Assembly (NCBI RefSeq): GCF_000011065.1
Contig: NC_004663.1
Location: forward strand, 5,270,001 to 5,334,000
Origin: Bacteroides thetaiotaomicron VPI-5482
GTDB lineage: Bacteria; Bacteroidota; Bacteroidia; Bacteroidales; Bacteroidaceae
DNA: 64,000 nt
Direction of reading: 5' to 3'
The stretch's first letter is position 1; every line of letters begins with the position of its first letter. The notes beneath the pieces were generated by a model, which made no database searches, was not told where the DNA came from, and was given only the letters and a program-made list of their open reading frames with translations. Shown here piece by piece: positions 52,832-62,995 of the stretch. Made by a program: the position numbers and the translations under genes.

Positions 52832-55800
52832 ATGAATCGAATATTTGTAATTTTTGCTTTGCTTCTTGCGTTTGTAGCACAAGTACATGCACAGAAAGAG
52901 CAAAGCTTTATGTTGACTGGTACAGTCTTCGATGAATTTAATGAACCAGTTCCGGGAGCAAATGTATATGTTAAAGATAAACCAGGTGTGGGAATAACAA
53001 CTAATATTGATGGTAAATTTCGGTTAAAGGTAAATATATATGATATAGTGGTTGTGTCTTTTTTGGGATATGAAAACTATGAGCAACGTTTGACGAATAA
53101 AATTGACAATGTTAAAGTTACCTTAAAACCGGCTACGGAGAATATTGATGAAGTAGTTGTAGTAGGTATGGGTACGCAGCGAAAGGTCAGTGTTGCTGGT
53201 GCAATTACAACGATGGATCCAGCGCAACTAGAGGTTCCTGCTACAAATATAGTTAATACACTAGCAGGTCGTGTTGCAGGTGTGATTGGAGTTCAATCTA
53301 GTGGTGAACCGGGCAAAAATATTTCCGAGTTTTGGGTGCGCGGAATTGGTACGTTTGGTGCTAATAGTGGTGCATTAGTGTTGATTGATGGTTTGGAAGG
53401 TAGTTTGAGTCAGATAGATGCTGCCGATGTTGAAAGTTTTTCTGTTTTGAAAGATGCTGCGGCTACAGCGGTGTATGGTAGTCGAGGTGCAAATGGTGTA
53501 GTATTGGTAACGACGAAGCGTGGTTTGGAGTCCAAATTGAAGATCAGTGGTCGTGCTAATATGACAATCTCACATTTAAAACGTTTACCTGAATATGTTA
53601 ATGCCACTCAATATGCTGAAATGGCAAATGAAGCTTCTGTTGCAACCGGATTATCTCCTATTTATAACAAGACAGAAATGGATATTATAAAATATGGCTT
53701 AGATCCGGATCTGTACCCAAACATTGACTGGCAAGATGTTATTTTAAATCCCAATTCTTTCCAGCAAACTTATTATGTAAGTGCTCAAGGTGGTAGCAGT
53801 GTTGCCCGTTATTTTGCAAGTTTAGGAATGTCGAAAGAATCTGCGGCTTATAATCCATCCAAAGATAGTAAATACAATAAAGGTGTAGGCTATGATACTT
53901 ATAATTATCGTTTGAATTTGGATATAGATTTGACTAAAACAACTAAAGTCTATATTGGAACAACTGGCTATATGTCGGTGAATACTCGCCCGAGCATGGG
54001 GGAATATTCTAGAGGAGTCAGTTTGACAGATTGGCTATGGAGTTCACAGGCAAAGACTACTCCAATAAGCTATCCATTACGCTATTCAAACGGATATTAT
54101 CCTGCTGCAGGAACTAAGGATGAAATATCTCCGTATGTTCTATTGAATTATACAGGTAATGCTAGAGAACAGAATACCAGGAATTTAGTTACTTTAGGTA
54201 TTACACAGGATTTGTCGATGATTACTAAAGGGCTATCAGCTAAAGTACAGGGATCATGGGATACACAAAGTTTATTTGGAGAAGCACGCTATAAAATGCC
54301 AGAACTAAATGAAGCTTTGAAGGAGCGTAACCCTAATGGAACCTTGAGTTTTGAGAAAATAGCTGATGAGAAAACCGTTACATATAGCAGTGCTGCTTGG
54401 GTTTGGAGGAAGCTATATTTAGAGGCAAATGTTAATTATGACCGTACCTTTGGCGATCATCGTTTAGGTGGTTTACTGTTTTATTATATAGAAGATACAT
54501 CTGAAACTGGTGCAGATAAAAGTATGAATGCTATACCAAAGCGTTATCAAAGTCTTTCGGGCCGTTTTACATATGGTTTTAAAGATACATATTTTTGGGA
54601 TTTGAACTTTGGTTTGAATGGATCTGAAAACTTTGAACCAGGTAAACAATATGGATTCTTTCCGGCAGGAGCTTTCGCATGGGTACCATCTTCATATGAA
54701 TTTATACGTGAAAATGTAAGTTGGTTGAATTTTCTCAAGCTTCGCGTTTCTTATGGTGTTGTTGGTAATGACCGCATCAGTTCTAGACGTTTTCCTTATC
54801 TGACCCTAATAAAAGAAGAAAATGCTTCAAATCCTTGGGGAGGGACTGGTAGCTTAACAGAAGAACAAGTTGGTGCCAATAATTTGATGTGGGAAAAAGC
54901 AAAGAAATTTGATGTTGGTATGGATCTGCATTTGTTTAAAGATAAATTTACTTTGACTTTAGATTATTTTAAGGATACACGAGATGGTATTTTTCAGGAA
55001 CGTAAACAAATTCCTGATTATGTAGGTTTGATTCAAATGCCTTATGGTAATATAGGTCGTATGAAAAGCTGGGGTGCTGATGGAAATATGGAATTCTATC
55101 AACAGATAGGAAAGGATGCACATGTGATATTACGTAGTAATTTTACTTTGAGTAAGAATAAGATATTAAATTGGGAAGATACAAAGAAGCCTTATACATA
55201 TTTGGAAAATAATGGTTATGCCAATAATGTACAACGTGGATTTGTTGCTATGGGATTGTTTAAAGATCAACAAGATGTAGAAATGAGTCCTACACAATTT
55301 GGTACGGTACGTCCTGGTGATATTAAATATCGAGATATAAATGGTGATGGTAAAATTACTGATGATGATAAAGTTCCTTTATTTGCTTATTCAGGGGTAC
55401 CACAGTTGATGTATGGTATTGGTGCTGAGTTTCGTTATAAAAGTTGGACACTAAATGTCTTGTTCAAAGGGACAGGACGTAATAAGTTCTTATATGGCGG
55501 TTCGGATGGTAGAAACTTCGATGGATACATGCCATTTAATCAGAAGGATAAAGGAAATATAATGACAATTGCTTATAATCCGGAGAATCGTTGGATTTCT
55601 GCTGAATATTCAGGAAATCAGGCTACAGAGAATCCAAATGCTCGTTTTCCACGTTTGTATTATGGAAAAAATGAGAATAATACGAAACCTTCTACATTTT
55701 GGATGGGTGATGCCCGTTACTTGCGTTTACAGGAATTGAGCTTGGCATATAATCTAAAAGTTCCTGCATTACAACGTATTTTGGGCATTAATTCCATGAA

Positions 55801-55933
55801 TATTCAGTTGATGTGTGAAAATTTGGCAGTATGGGATTCTGTAAATATATTCGATCCAGAACAAGCGACATCTTGTGGACAGGCTTATCCTTTACCTGCA
55901 CGTTATTCATTGCAGCTATATTTGAATTTCTAA
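52832..55933 (+). CDS. SusC-family TonB-dependent glycan transporter
   Basis: 1033 residues. Signal peptide ending VHAQ, a carboxypeptidase-D-like domain (~27-105, VFDEFNEPVPGANVYVKD), the SusC motif ENIDEVVVVGMGTQRK, and a plug (~110-235) with FWVRGIGTFGANSGALVLIDG and AATAVYGSRGANGVVLVTTKRG. The beta barrel ends in RYSLQLYLNF. It has no STN domain, so it would not signal to an anti-sigma factor through that route. It imports oligosaccharides with its SusD partner, encoded 31 bp downstream. Confidence 0.95.
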   Translation: MNRIFVIFALLLAFVAQVHAQKEQSFMLTGTVFDEFNEPVPGANVYVKDKPGVGITTNIDGKFRLKVNIYDIVVVSFLGYENYEQRLTNKIDNVKVTLKPATENIDEVVVVGMGTQRKVSVAGAITTMDPAQLEVPATNIVNTLAGRVAGVIGVQSSGEPGKNISEFWVRGIGTFGANSGALVLIDGLEGSLSQIDAADVESFSVLKDAAATAVYGSRGANGVVLVTTKRGLESKLKISGRANMTISHLKRLPEYVNATQYAEMANEASVATGLSPIYNKTEMDIIKYGLDPDLYPNIDWQDVILNPNSFQQTYYVSAQGGSSVARYFASLGMSKESAAYNPSKDSKYNKGVGYDTYNYRLNLDIDLTKTTKVYIGTTGYMSVNTRPSMGEYSRGVSLTDWLWSSQAKTTPISYPLRYSNGYYPAAGTKDEISPYVLLNYTGNAREQNTRNLVTLGITQDLSMITKGLSAKVQGSWDTQSLFGEARYKMPELNEALKERNPNGTLSFEKIADEKTVTYSSAAWVWRKLYLEANVNYDRTFGDHRLGGLLFYYIEDTSETGADKSMNAIPKRYQSLSGRFTYGFKDTYFWDLNFGLNGSENFEPGKQYGFFPAGAFAWVPSSYEFIRENVSWLNFLKLRVSYGVVGNDRISSRRFPYLTLIKEENASNPWGGTGSLTEEQVGANNLMWEKAKKFDVGMDLHLFKDKFTLTLDYFKDTRDGIFQERKQIPDYVGLIQMPYGNIGRMKSWGADGNMEFYQQIGKDAHVILRSNFTLSKNKILNWEDTKKPYTYLENNGYANNVQRGFVAMGLFKDQQDVEMSPTQFGTVRPGDIKYRDINGDGKITDDDKVPLFAYSGVPQLMYGIGAEFRYKSWTLNVLFKGTGRNKFLYGGSDGRNFDGYMPFNQKDKGNIMTIAYNPENRWISAEYSGNQATENPNARFPRLYYGKNENNTKPSTFWMGDARYLRLQELSLAYNLKVPALQRILGINSMNIQLMCENLAVWDSVNIFDPEQATSCGQAYPLPARYSLQLYLNF

Positions 55934-55964
55934 TACGATGTATAAACTTAATAGAAATTAGTTC

Positions 55965-58016
55965 ATGAAAAAATATTTTATATTATCGGTTCTGTTATTG
56001 GTATCCGGCTTTTTTGCTTCTTGTAATTATTTGAATATAGATGATTATTTTGAGGATACCTTTCAAGAAGATTCTATTTATGCAAATAAGCGTAATATTG
56101 AACGTTATTTTAATGGGGCTGCCGCTCTGCTTCCTGTTGTCGATAAAATTTGGGAATATGGGAACACTCCTGGAGTTACAGGTTCAGACGAGGCTGTGAG
56201 CTGTGGTGATTGGAATGGTATGGTTGTTATACAATTCTCTGGAACGAAGTTAATGAATAATGAGATTACTTCTAGTTCAATGGGCGGTTGGACATGGGAT
56301 TTCAATATTTGGCCTAAATGTTATAAGGTGATTCGTAAGGTGAATACTATATTGCCACATATTGATGGTGTTCGTGATATGAATAGTTTTGAAAGAATGG
56401 AATTTCGTGCAAAATGCCGTTTCTTAAGAGCTTATGCATATTATTTAATTTTGCAACAGAATGGTCCAATGATTTTGTTAGGTGATGAAATTGTTAGTAA
56501 TAATGAGGAAGCGGAGTATTATGCAAGAACGCGTAATACGTATGACGAATGTGTGGATTATATTTGTTCAGAATTTGATGAAGCTGCTAAAAACTTACCT
56601 GATGCTACCACTTCGATGGATCAATATATTCCTACAGAAGGAGCTGCCTTAGCTTTAGCTGCTCGTGTGAGATTACAAGCTGCTAGCCCATTATATAACG
56701 GTGGAGAGGCAGCCCGTAGATTTTTTGGTGATTTTACCCGTTGTACAGATGGAGATCATTATGTTTCTCAATCATATGATGAACGTAAGTGGGCACTTGC
56801 TGCTGCGGCTGCGAAGAAGGTTATTGATTTAGGACGATATCAATTATATACTGTTGCTGCTTCTACTGATGCTGAACATCCTGAATCAGGGAATTATGGT
56901 ACATATGTAGTCACTCTACCGCAAGAGGTTCCTACTGCAGAATTTCCAAATGGTGTAGGGATGGGAGATAAAAAAGTCGTAGATCCGTATCGCTCTTATG
57001 CCGAAATGTTTAATGGAGAGCTTGCTATTAATCAAAATCCGGAGTTCATATGGTGTAGTTCTACAGCGCAGGTTGGTAGCCATATGGGTTACGTATTCCC
57101 ATTGAATTTTGGAGGATCTTCTTGTTTATGTGTACCTCAGCATATAGTAGACCAATTTTATATGGCAGATGGGCGTGATATTAAAAATTCTAGTAGTGCA
57201 TATCCGTATATATCCCGTCCTTATGATAAGACTTGTGTGACGACAGAAGGCAAAGTTTTATCTGAAGGTTATAAAATCAGCCAAGGAACATATTTGGCAT
57301 ATACTAATCGTGAACCACGTTTCTATGTGAATATTGGTTACTCACATGCTTGGTGGGCGATGGGATCTACTACTGAAAGTGCTAAGAAAAATGTTAATAT
57401 TGATTATTGGAATGGAGCTAATTCTGGTAAAAATCATTCTAATAATAATGTTTATAATATAACTGGATATACTTCTCGAAAATATATCAATCCACAAGAT
57501 GCTATGAGTGGTAGTGGGGCGCGTCAAAAAGATAAGTCATTTCCGATTATTCGATATGCAGAAATATTGCTTGCTTATGCAGAAGCCTTGAATAATTTAA
57601 CTCAAGCATATGAAATTGATGGTCAGACTTATACTCGTGATACAGAAGCTATCAAATATTATTTTAATCAGATACGTTATCGTGCTGGTATTCCGGGATT
57701 AACAGCGGATGATTTGATTACAGTGGAAGCTTTTAATAAAGTTGTTCAACGTGAACGTTTGATTGAGTTATTTTGGGAAGGACAACGTTATTATGATATT
57801 AGACGCTGGGGAATTGTTGAAGATTTAGAAAGGGAACCTTTAATGGGGTTAAATGTAGAACAGGCTGAATGGGAAGGATTCTATCAGCCCACTGTCATTC
57901 AGTATAAATCAATAATTGAACGTGATTTCAAACCTAAGATGGTATGGTTACCTTTACATTTGGATGAGATTAGAAAGGTTTCTGTTCTTGATCAGAATCC
58001 TGGTTGGGATAAATAA
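55965..58016 (+). CDS. SusD/RagB-family glycan-binding lipoprotein
   Basis: 683 residues, longer than SusD (551). Lipobox FFASC (Cys20). TPR-like helical scaffold with the SusD_RagB patterns RFLRAYAYYLILQQNGPMIL, AALALAARVRLQAASPLYNG, and ERLIELFWEGQRYYDIRRWG, followed by WLPLHLDEIRKVSVLDQNPGW at the end. It caps the SusC barrel at the cell surface and binds the glycan. It sits between susC and the DUF1735 gene. Confidence 0.95.
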   Translation: MKKYFILSVLLLVSGFFASCNYLNIDDYFEDTFQEDSIYANKRNIERYFNGAAALLPVVDKIWEYGNTPGVTGSDEAVSCGDWNGMVVIQFSGTKLMNNEITSSSMGGWTWDFNIWPKCYKVIRKVNTILPHIDGVRDMNSFERMEFRAKCRFLRAYAYYLILQQNGPMILLGDEIVSNNEEAEYYARTRNTYDECVDYICSEFDEAAKNLPDATTSMDQYIPTEGAALALAARVRLQAASPLYNGGEAARRFFGDFTRCTDGDHYVSQSYDERKWALAAAAAKKVIDLGRYQLYTVAASTDAEHPESGNYGTYVVTLPQEVPTAEFPNGVGMGDKKVVDPYRSYAEMFNGELAINQNPEFIWCSSTAQVGSHMGYVFPLNFGGSSCLCVPQHIVDQFYMADGRDIKNSSSAYPYISRPYDKTCVTTEGKVLSEGYKISQGTYLAYTNREPRFYVNIGYSHAWWAMGSTTESAKKNVNIDYWNGANSGKNHSNNNVYNITGYTSRKYINPQDAMSGSGARQKDKSFPIIRYAEILLAYAEALNNLTQAYEIDGQTYTRDTEAIKYYFNQIRYRAGIPGLTADDLITVEAFNKVVQRERLIELFWEGQRYYDIRRWGIVEDLEREPLMGLNVEQAEWEGFYQPTVIQYKSIIERDFKPKMVWLPLHLDEIRKVSVLDQNPGWDK

Positions 58017-58035
58017 AATTTTAAATGTATAAACT

Positions 58036-59064
58036 ATGAAATATAGAAATTTTACAAATAAATTGATGCTTATGGTAGGTGTGACAGCTACTGCTGTTCT
58101 CACATCCTGCGAGCAAGAGTTTTATCAGGATGAACAGTATCGTAAGGAAATTTATATTGTTAGTGGAGAAGATAATATTTTCCAACGAGAATTTGCTTTC
58201 GGCGGGGAGGAAATAGGATACCTTTCTGTTTATGCAAGTGGTACAACTCCAATTGAAAAAGAAGTGATGGTAGAACTGGAAAGGAATGAAACTGTATTAT
58301 CGGACTATAATCAAAAGAGATATGGGGATAATTACAAAAACTATGTCCTGGAGTTACCAGATACTCATTATAAAGTAGATGATTGGAGTATAAATTTATA
58401 TCCAAATGCAAATTCATCTTATTCTTTATTTCCAATTAAAGTAAATATTGATGGGCTGGAACCTGAAGATAATTACTTTCTTCCTTTAAGAATAGCTTCT
58501 GTTTCTGACTATATGATTTCTTCTGCAAGGAGGAATGTATTGATGCAGATACTTATGAAAAATGATTATGCAACGACTAAGGAGAAAAGCTATTATACTA
58601 TGAATGGAACAAGATTGAGAGTAGCTAAAGATACTTGGGAACCTTTGGACAAAAAGAATAATGCTCCAGATTATAAACCAATAAATGCCACTAAGTTAGT
58701 TGCTCCAGTTACGGAATATGGTATTCGTATTTTAACGGGATCTACACTTACATCGGATAGAAAAGAACTCCGTAAACAAGGGATTGTTGTTACGGTCCAT
58801 CCTGAGGAGATGATTGATGTTCCTGTTATCGGGAGTAATGGATTGCCAACTGGAGAATATATCCAATGTCAAAAAGTGACATTAGATAAATGGTATAATG
58901 TAAATAGTGGAATTACAGTGTTAAATATTGAGGATACCCCATCATATTATAATCCAGAGAAGAAAGAGTTTACGTTGAATTATCGTTATAATTATAACTC
59001 GAATGATTGGTATGAAATGAAAGAGGTGATGTCTCCAGTGGCTATTGCTAACGAAAATAATTGA
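58036..59064 (+). CDS. DUF1735/DUF4361 surface lipoprotein (SusE/SGBP position)
   Basis: 342 residues with a lipobox VLTSCEQEF (Cys25). The N-terminal half fits DUF1735 (Ig-like, with EEIGYLSVYASGT and ELERNETVLSDYNQKRYG). The C-terminal half fits DUF4361 (IEDTPSYYNPEKKEFTLNYRYN). Such proteins occupy the SusE position after SusD and help bind glycan at the surface. It starts 20 bp after susD. Confidence 0.82.
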   Translation: MKYRNFTNKLMLMVGVTATAVLTSCEQEFYQDEQYRKEIYIVSGEDNIFQREFAFGGEEIGYLSVYASGTTPIEKEVMVELERNETVLSDYNQKRYGDNYKNYVLELPDTHYKVDDWSINLYPNANSSYSLFPIKVNIDGLEPEDNYFLPLRIASVSDYMISSARRNVLMQILMKNDYATTKEKSYYTMNGTRLRVAKDTWEPLDKKNNAPDYKPINATKLVAPVTEYGIRILTGSTLTSDRKELRKQGIVVTVHPEEMIDVPVIGSNGLPTGEYIQCQKVTLDKWYNVNSGITVLNIEDTPSYYNPEKKEFTLNYRYNYNSNDWYEMKEVMSPVAIANENN

Positions 59065-59090
59065 GTGGCTGATAATAAATGATAAATCTT

Positions 59091-60422
59091 ATGAAAACAA
59101 GAAATATATATAGTCTTCTATATGTAACTTTCGTTGCAGTGGCGTTAGTTGCATGCAACGATTATGACGCAGCGCAAACTGCATATGAAGAAATAGTGGA
59201 TAGTGATGTAACGACTACTCCTCCAAATATAGATTCGGCATGGGAATTACAGCTAATTCCTAATGTAGGTCAGCATAGTGGTGAGGTTTTTGTTTATAAA
59301 GACAAAAAGTATGATAAGCTATTTACTCGCACATTAGGATGGAATGGTGGAATTGGTGTGCAATCTACATCATTGTCTGATGGAAATGTTCTATGGGCTT
59401 TTAATGATAGCTATTTTGGAGTTGTAGATGCTGAAACAAGAGCAAGAGGTAATTGTAATTTCCCACATAATAGTATTATGATCCAAACGACTGTTGGTGG
59501 TAGTCTTGGAGAAACGGATGATGATTTAAGATGGTTAGTTGATTATATACAAACTAATGATCCTGATGGAGAAGGTTATTATCAGGCGTATACACACATA
59601 GCTCCAGATGAGACTATTATGGAAGAAACAGATGAAGAGCATTTCTATCAGATAGGTGGTGCTACGATATTTGATAATAATGGAGTTAAAGAACTTCAAA
59701 TGTTGTGGGGGGAAATAGATAATCATGAAGGTAAAATGACTCGAACTGGTACCTGTCTAGCTGTTTACAGTTTGGAAGGACAGCCGGGTAATAGTACTTA
59801 TCTTAAAAGAATTAGTAAAAACGAAGAATTCAATACAGATGATGTTGGCTATGGTTCTACTATATGGAAAGATGAAGATGGACATATTTATCTTTATGTA
59901 ACAGAGAATAACAGACCATTAGTTGCTCGCACCACTACTCATGATTTAACTTCTGAGTGGGAGTATTACATACGTGATTTAAGTGGTAACTTTATGTGGC
60001 AAAAGATGTATCCGACGAAAGAGGAGAGAACTCGCTCTACTATAATGGAAAATAATTATGTATGTAGTATGCCACAGATCTTTAAAAAAGGAGATTACTA
60101 CTATATGATAGGACAAGCTGTATCTTATGGTCATTCTGTTTATCTATATCGTGGTGAGACGCCTTATGGACCTTTTACAGATCAAAAAATTTTGTTTAAT
60201 GTCCCTTATTCTGTGGATAAGATAGGTAATCAGTATTATAAAAATTTGCTTAGAGTAAATTTGCATCTAGAACTTGCACGAGAAGGTGAATTAGTATTTT
60301 CTACTAATACTGATGCTGATACTGCTGGAGATAATTTTGATTTTCCGGGTAGTGCTGACTTTTGTCGTCCTTATTTTTATCGTATTTTCAATTGGGAAAG
60401 CATATATGATGAAGATGATTGA
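59091..60422 (+). CDS. DUF5005 beta-propeller lipoprotein
   Basis: 443 residues from ATG 59091. ATG 59079 adds four residues ahead of the signal peptide. Lipobox ALVACNDYD. The body looks like a five-bladed beta-propeller of the DUF5005 type: strands such as VLWAFNDSYFG, ELQMLWGEI, GYGSTIWKDEDGHIYLYVTEN and YYMIGQAVSYGHSVYLYRGETPYGPFT recall GH43/GH32-like propellers. A catalytic triad is not identifiable by eye. It could be an enzyme or a binding protein. Last gene of the SusC/D unit, ending before a strong terminator. Confidence 0.8.
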   Translation: MKTRNIYSLLYVTFVAVALVACNDYDAAQTAYEEIVDSDVTTTPPNIDSAWELQLIPNVGQHSGEVFVYKDKKYDKLFTRTLGWNGGIGVQSTSLSDGNVLWAFNDSYFGVVDAETRARGNCNFPHNSIMIQTTVGGSLGETDDDLRWLVDYIQTNDPDGEGYYQAYTHIAPDETIMEETDEEHFYQIGGATIFDNNGVKELQMLWGEIDNHEGKMTRTGTCLAVYSLEGQPGNSTYLKRISKNEEFNTDDVGYGSTIWKDEDGHIYLYVTENNRPLVARTTTHDLTSEWEYYIRDLSGNFMWQKMYPTKEERTRSTIMENNYVCSMPQIFKKGDYYYMIGQAVSYGHSVYLYRGETPYGPFTDQKILFNVPYSVDKIGNQYYKNLLRVNLHLELAREGELVFSTNTDADTAGDNFDFPGSADFCRPYFYRIFNWESIYDEDD

Positions 60423-60458
60423 TAGCTACTGACGGATTCATCTTGGTAAATTGATTTA

Positions 60459-60502
60459 GAAAGTCATTTCTTCATAAAAGGGAGAAATGACTTTCTTTTT
60501 TA
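60459..60502 (+). terminator. Terminator of the SusC/SusD unit
   Basis: GAAAGTCATTTC (60459-60470) pairs with GAAATGACTTTC (60484-60495), followed by TTTTTT. Strong 12-bp stem. Confidence 0.85.
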
Positions 60503-60561
60503 ATATGTTCTGAGCTTTCCTGCATACAAGTAAATTTATTAATAAAAAACATGTAATTGTT

Positions 60562-60588
60562 TTAGTGGTATATCATTTTTAAATCGTC
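60562..60588 (+). promoter_or_regulatory. Predicted ECF sigma promoter 5 (second SusD unit)
   Basis: TTAGTGGT (60562-60569), 15 bp, CGTC (60585-60588), preceded by TT. It lies between the terminator of unit 4 and the next gene, about 105 bp before ATG 60694. Confidence 0.7.
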
Positions 60589-60693
60589 ATTAGATAAATA
60601 ACAATAAAATAGTACACATATTAAAAAGAACTAATAATAATGAATATTACCGTTTTTAGAGTTTATCAATTAAATTTATTAACCGCTATTTCT

Positions 60694-62496
60694 ATGTATA
60701 TGAAAAGCTTATTTTATTTATTCCTATCTATTGTAGGTGCGTGGCTTTTTTCGTCTTGCTCAGATGATTTTCTGGGTGAGACAGAAACCACGGACTTAGA
60801 TCAGGCAACCGTATTCGCTGATAGTACTTATACGGCAGATTTCTTAAACCAGATTTATGTGGATATTGGTTTTGATATCCAACATAATCGGTATAAAGAT
60901 CAGTATAATGATCATGGAGGATTGCAGACTAGTTGTGATGAAGCTGCGTATAAAGCTAGTACCGGGCTTACGACAGATGTAATGTTCGCTACTGGAACAG
61001 TCAATCCTGTTACTATTTCTGAGGACGATGTTTGGAGAATTGCATATCGAAATATTCGTCGAGTAAATGTGTTTTTTAAATATGCAGATGGATCCCGAAT
61101 GGCTGAAGTGGCAAAGGAAGAGTATAAAGCAGAAGCACGCTTTTTGCGTGCTTGGTATTATGCAATGCTATTAAGACATTATGGTGGTGTGGCTTTAATT
61201 GGTGATGATGTTTATGAAACTGTAGAAGAAGCAATCAAGGAGCGTAACTCTTATGCGGATTGCGTTGAGTATATTGTGGATGAAGCTAATAAAGCTGCAG
61301 AAACATTGCCAGTTGAAAGAAGTGGAAACAAATTTGGACGTGTAACCCGAGGAGCTTGTAAAGCCTTAATTTCACGTGTACGTTTGTATGCTGCTAGCAA
61401 ATTATTCAACGGTAGTGATTTTGCGCCTGCTGATTTTCCAAAAGAATTGTTAGGGTATCCTACTTATGATAAGGAGCGTTGGAAAATTGCTGTAGATGCT
61501 GCCCTTGATGTGATAAAGATGAAGCAGTATGATTTGTACATTCGTAATGAAGATGAGAATAATGAGGCTTATCCGGGATGGGGATATTATGCACAGTTGT
61601 TACCTGCTGATTATTATGGAAAAGTGGGAACGGAGGTTTATTGTGGTACAATCTTTGAAAAGAAAGCAGGAGCTAGTATAGATACAAACCGATGGTTTGC
61701 TCCTCCTAGTACAGGAGGAAATGGTATTGGAGGGTATGTTTATCATGATTTGGCTGAACTTTTCCCAATGGCAGATGGCACACCGACTAAGGATAGTCCA
61801 GATTATGACCCTACGAATCCTGCTAACAAACGTGACCCTCGTTTCATGTTCACTGTTACTTATGATGGATGCATAATGAAGAGTAATATGCAGGATACTG
61901 AAATTAATATATCTGTGGGAACACAACAGGACGCTATCTATCGAGGGACTCCGACAGGGTATTATACACATAAATTCTTGAAATTTGGTTCAATGGCAAA
62001 TCAAATGCTTTATGGAGGTTCGCAAGCACGACCATTGATGCGTTATACTGAAATTTTGCTGAATTATGCAGAAGCTGCTAATGAATATTATGGACCTGAT
62101 CATAAAGATGTACTAGGAGATCAAGAAATTAGCCCATATATTGTATTGAGAAAGATACGTGAGTGCGCTGGCATAGAGCCTGGCGAGGATGGAACATATG
62201 GAATTGAAAATAATATGAGTCAGGCTGATATGACAGAAGCTATTCGGTTGGAACGTCGGTTGGATTTAGCGTTTGAAGGACATCGTTTCTTTGATGTACG
62301 TCGTTGGATGATTGCTGAAGATACAGATAATAGGATGATGCATGGTTTTGAAATCACAAGAAATGGTGAGCGGAAGACAGGAAGAATCATTGATACTCGT
62401 CAGCATACCTTCCGTAAAGCGATGTATTTTTATCCAATACCTTATAAAGAGACTGTGAAATCACCGGATTTGTTGCAGAATCCTTATTATGAATAG
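60694..62496 (+). CDS. Second SusD/RagB-family lipoprotein
   Basis: 600 residues from ATG 60694. An in-frame ATG at 60640 would place 18 residues before the signal peptide, and ATG 60700 is also possible. Lipobox LFSSCSDDF, with acidic residues just after. SusD patterns: ARFLRAWYYAMLLRHYGGVALIGD, GACKALISRVRLYAASKLFNG, and RLERRLDLAFEGHRFFDVRRW near the end. No SusC gene lies directly upstream. The previous gene belongs to another unit behind a terminator. Its partner may be downstream of the window, or it may act with the SusC at 52.8 kb. Confidence 0.92.
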   Translation: MYMKSLFYLFLSIVGAWLFSSCSDDFLGETETTDLDQATVFADSTYTADFLNQIYVDIGFDIQHNRYKDQYNDHGGLQTSCDEAAYKASTGLTTDVMFATGTVNPVTISEDDVWRIAYRNIRRVNVFFKYADGSRMAEVAKEEYKAEARFLRAWYYAMLLRHYGGVALIGDDVYETVEEAIKERNSYADCVEYIVDEANKAAETLPVERSGNKFGRVTRGACKALISRVRLYAASKLFNGSDFAPADFPKELLGYPTYDKERWKIAVDAALDVIKMKQYDLYIRNEDENNEAYPGWGYYAQLLPADYYGKVGTEVYCGTIFEKKAGASIDTNRWFAPPSTGGNGIGGYVYHDLAELFPMADGTPTKDSPDYDPTNPANKRDPRFMFTVTYDGCIMKSNMQDTEINISVGTQQDAIYRGTPTGYYTHKFLKFGSMANQMLYGGSQARPLMRYTEILLNYAEAANEYYGPDHKDVLGDQEISPYIVLRKIRECAGIEPGEDGTYGIENNMSQADMTEAIRLERRLDLAFEGHRFFDVRRWMIAEDTDNRMMHGFEITRNGERKTGRIIDTRQHTFRKAMYFYPIPYKETVKSPDLLQNPYYE

Positions 62497-62525
62497 GAAT
62501 GATTGTTATATTAAAAATAAGAAAT

Positions 62526-62978
62526 ATGAGATTTAAAATACAAACTACGGTTTTACTTTTCGTCTTATTAGGTACTGTGAGTGCTTGCAATACATTTAAA
62601 GATGAAATAGCTCCTGATTCTTATATGGAAGTACCAAAGCAGTTAGATGGGAAGTGGCAATTAAAAACTGTTGTACGCAATGGAACGGATATATCTGAAG
62701 TGATGGACTTTAGTCAGTTTCGTCTGATTATGAATAAAGATAATACATATAATATTGAAAACTATCTCCCTTTTTTAGTAAAGAAAAATGGTACATGGAG
62801 AATTGATAATTTGACATATCCTTTTTTCTTAACTTTTCAGGAGGAAGGTGCTGAAAGAGAAGCTATAACTGAAATCACTTACCCGATTGTACAAGGGAAA
62901 CGCCATATAACCCTTACAATTAGTCCGGGATGCTCGAGCAACTCTTATGTTTATTCTTTTGAAAAAATAGAAGAATGA
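62526..62978 (+). CDS. Small lipoprotein, DUF5004/lipocalin-like
   Basis: 150 residues from ATG 62526 (MRFKIQTTVLLFVLLGTVSAC). An earlier in-frame ATG at 62499 adds nine residues. Lipobox GTVSACNTF. The remainder has a lipocalin-like pattern (LDGKWQLKTVVRNG, FSQFRLIMNKDNTYNIE, NGTWRIDN) as in the DUF5004 and related families of PUL lipoproteins. Function unknown, presumably surface binding. It starts 29 bp after the second susD. Confidence 0.7.
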   Translation: MRFKIQTTVLLFVLLGTVSACNTFKDEIAPDSYMEVPKQLDGKWQLKTVVRNGTDISEVMDFSQFRLIMNKDNTYNIENYLPFLVKKNGTWRIDNLTYPFFLTFQEEGAEREAITEITYPIVQGKRHITLTISPGCSSNSYVYSFEKIEE

Positions 62979-62995
62979 TTTAAAAAGAAAAGCTT

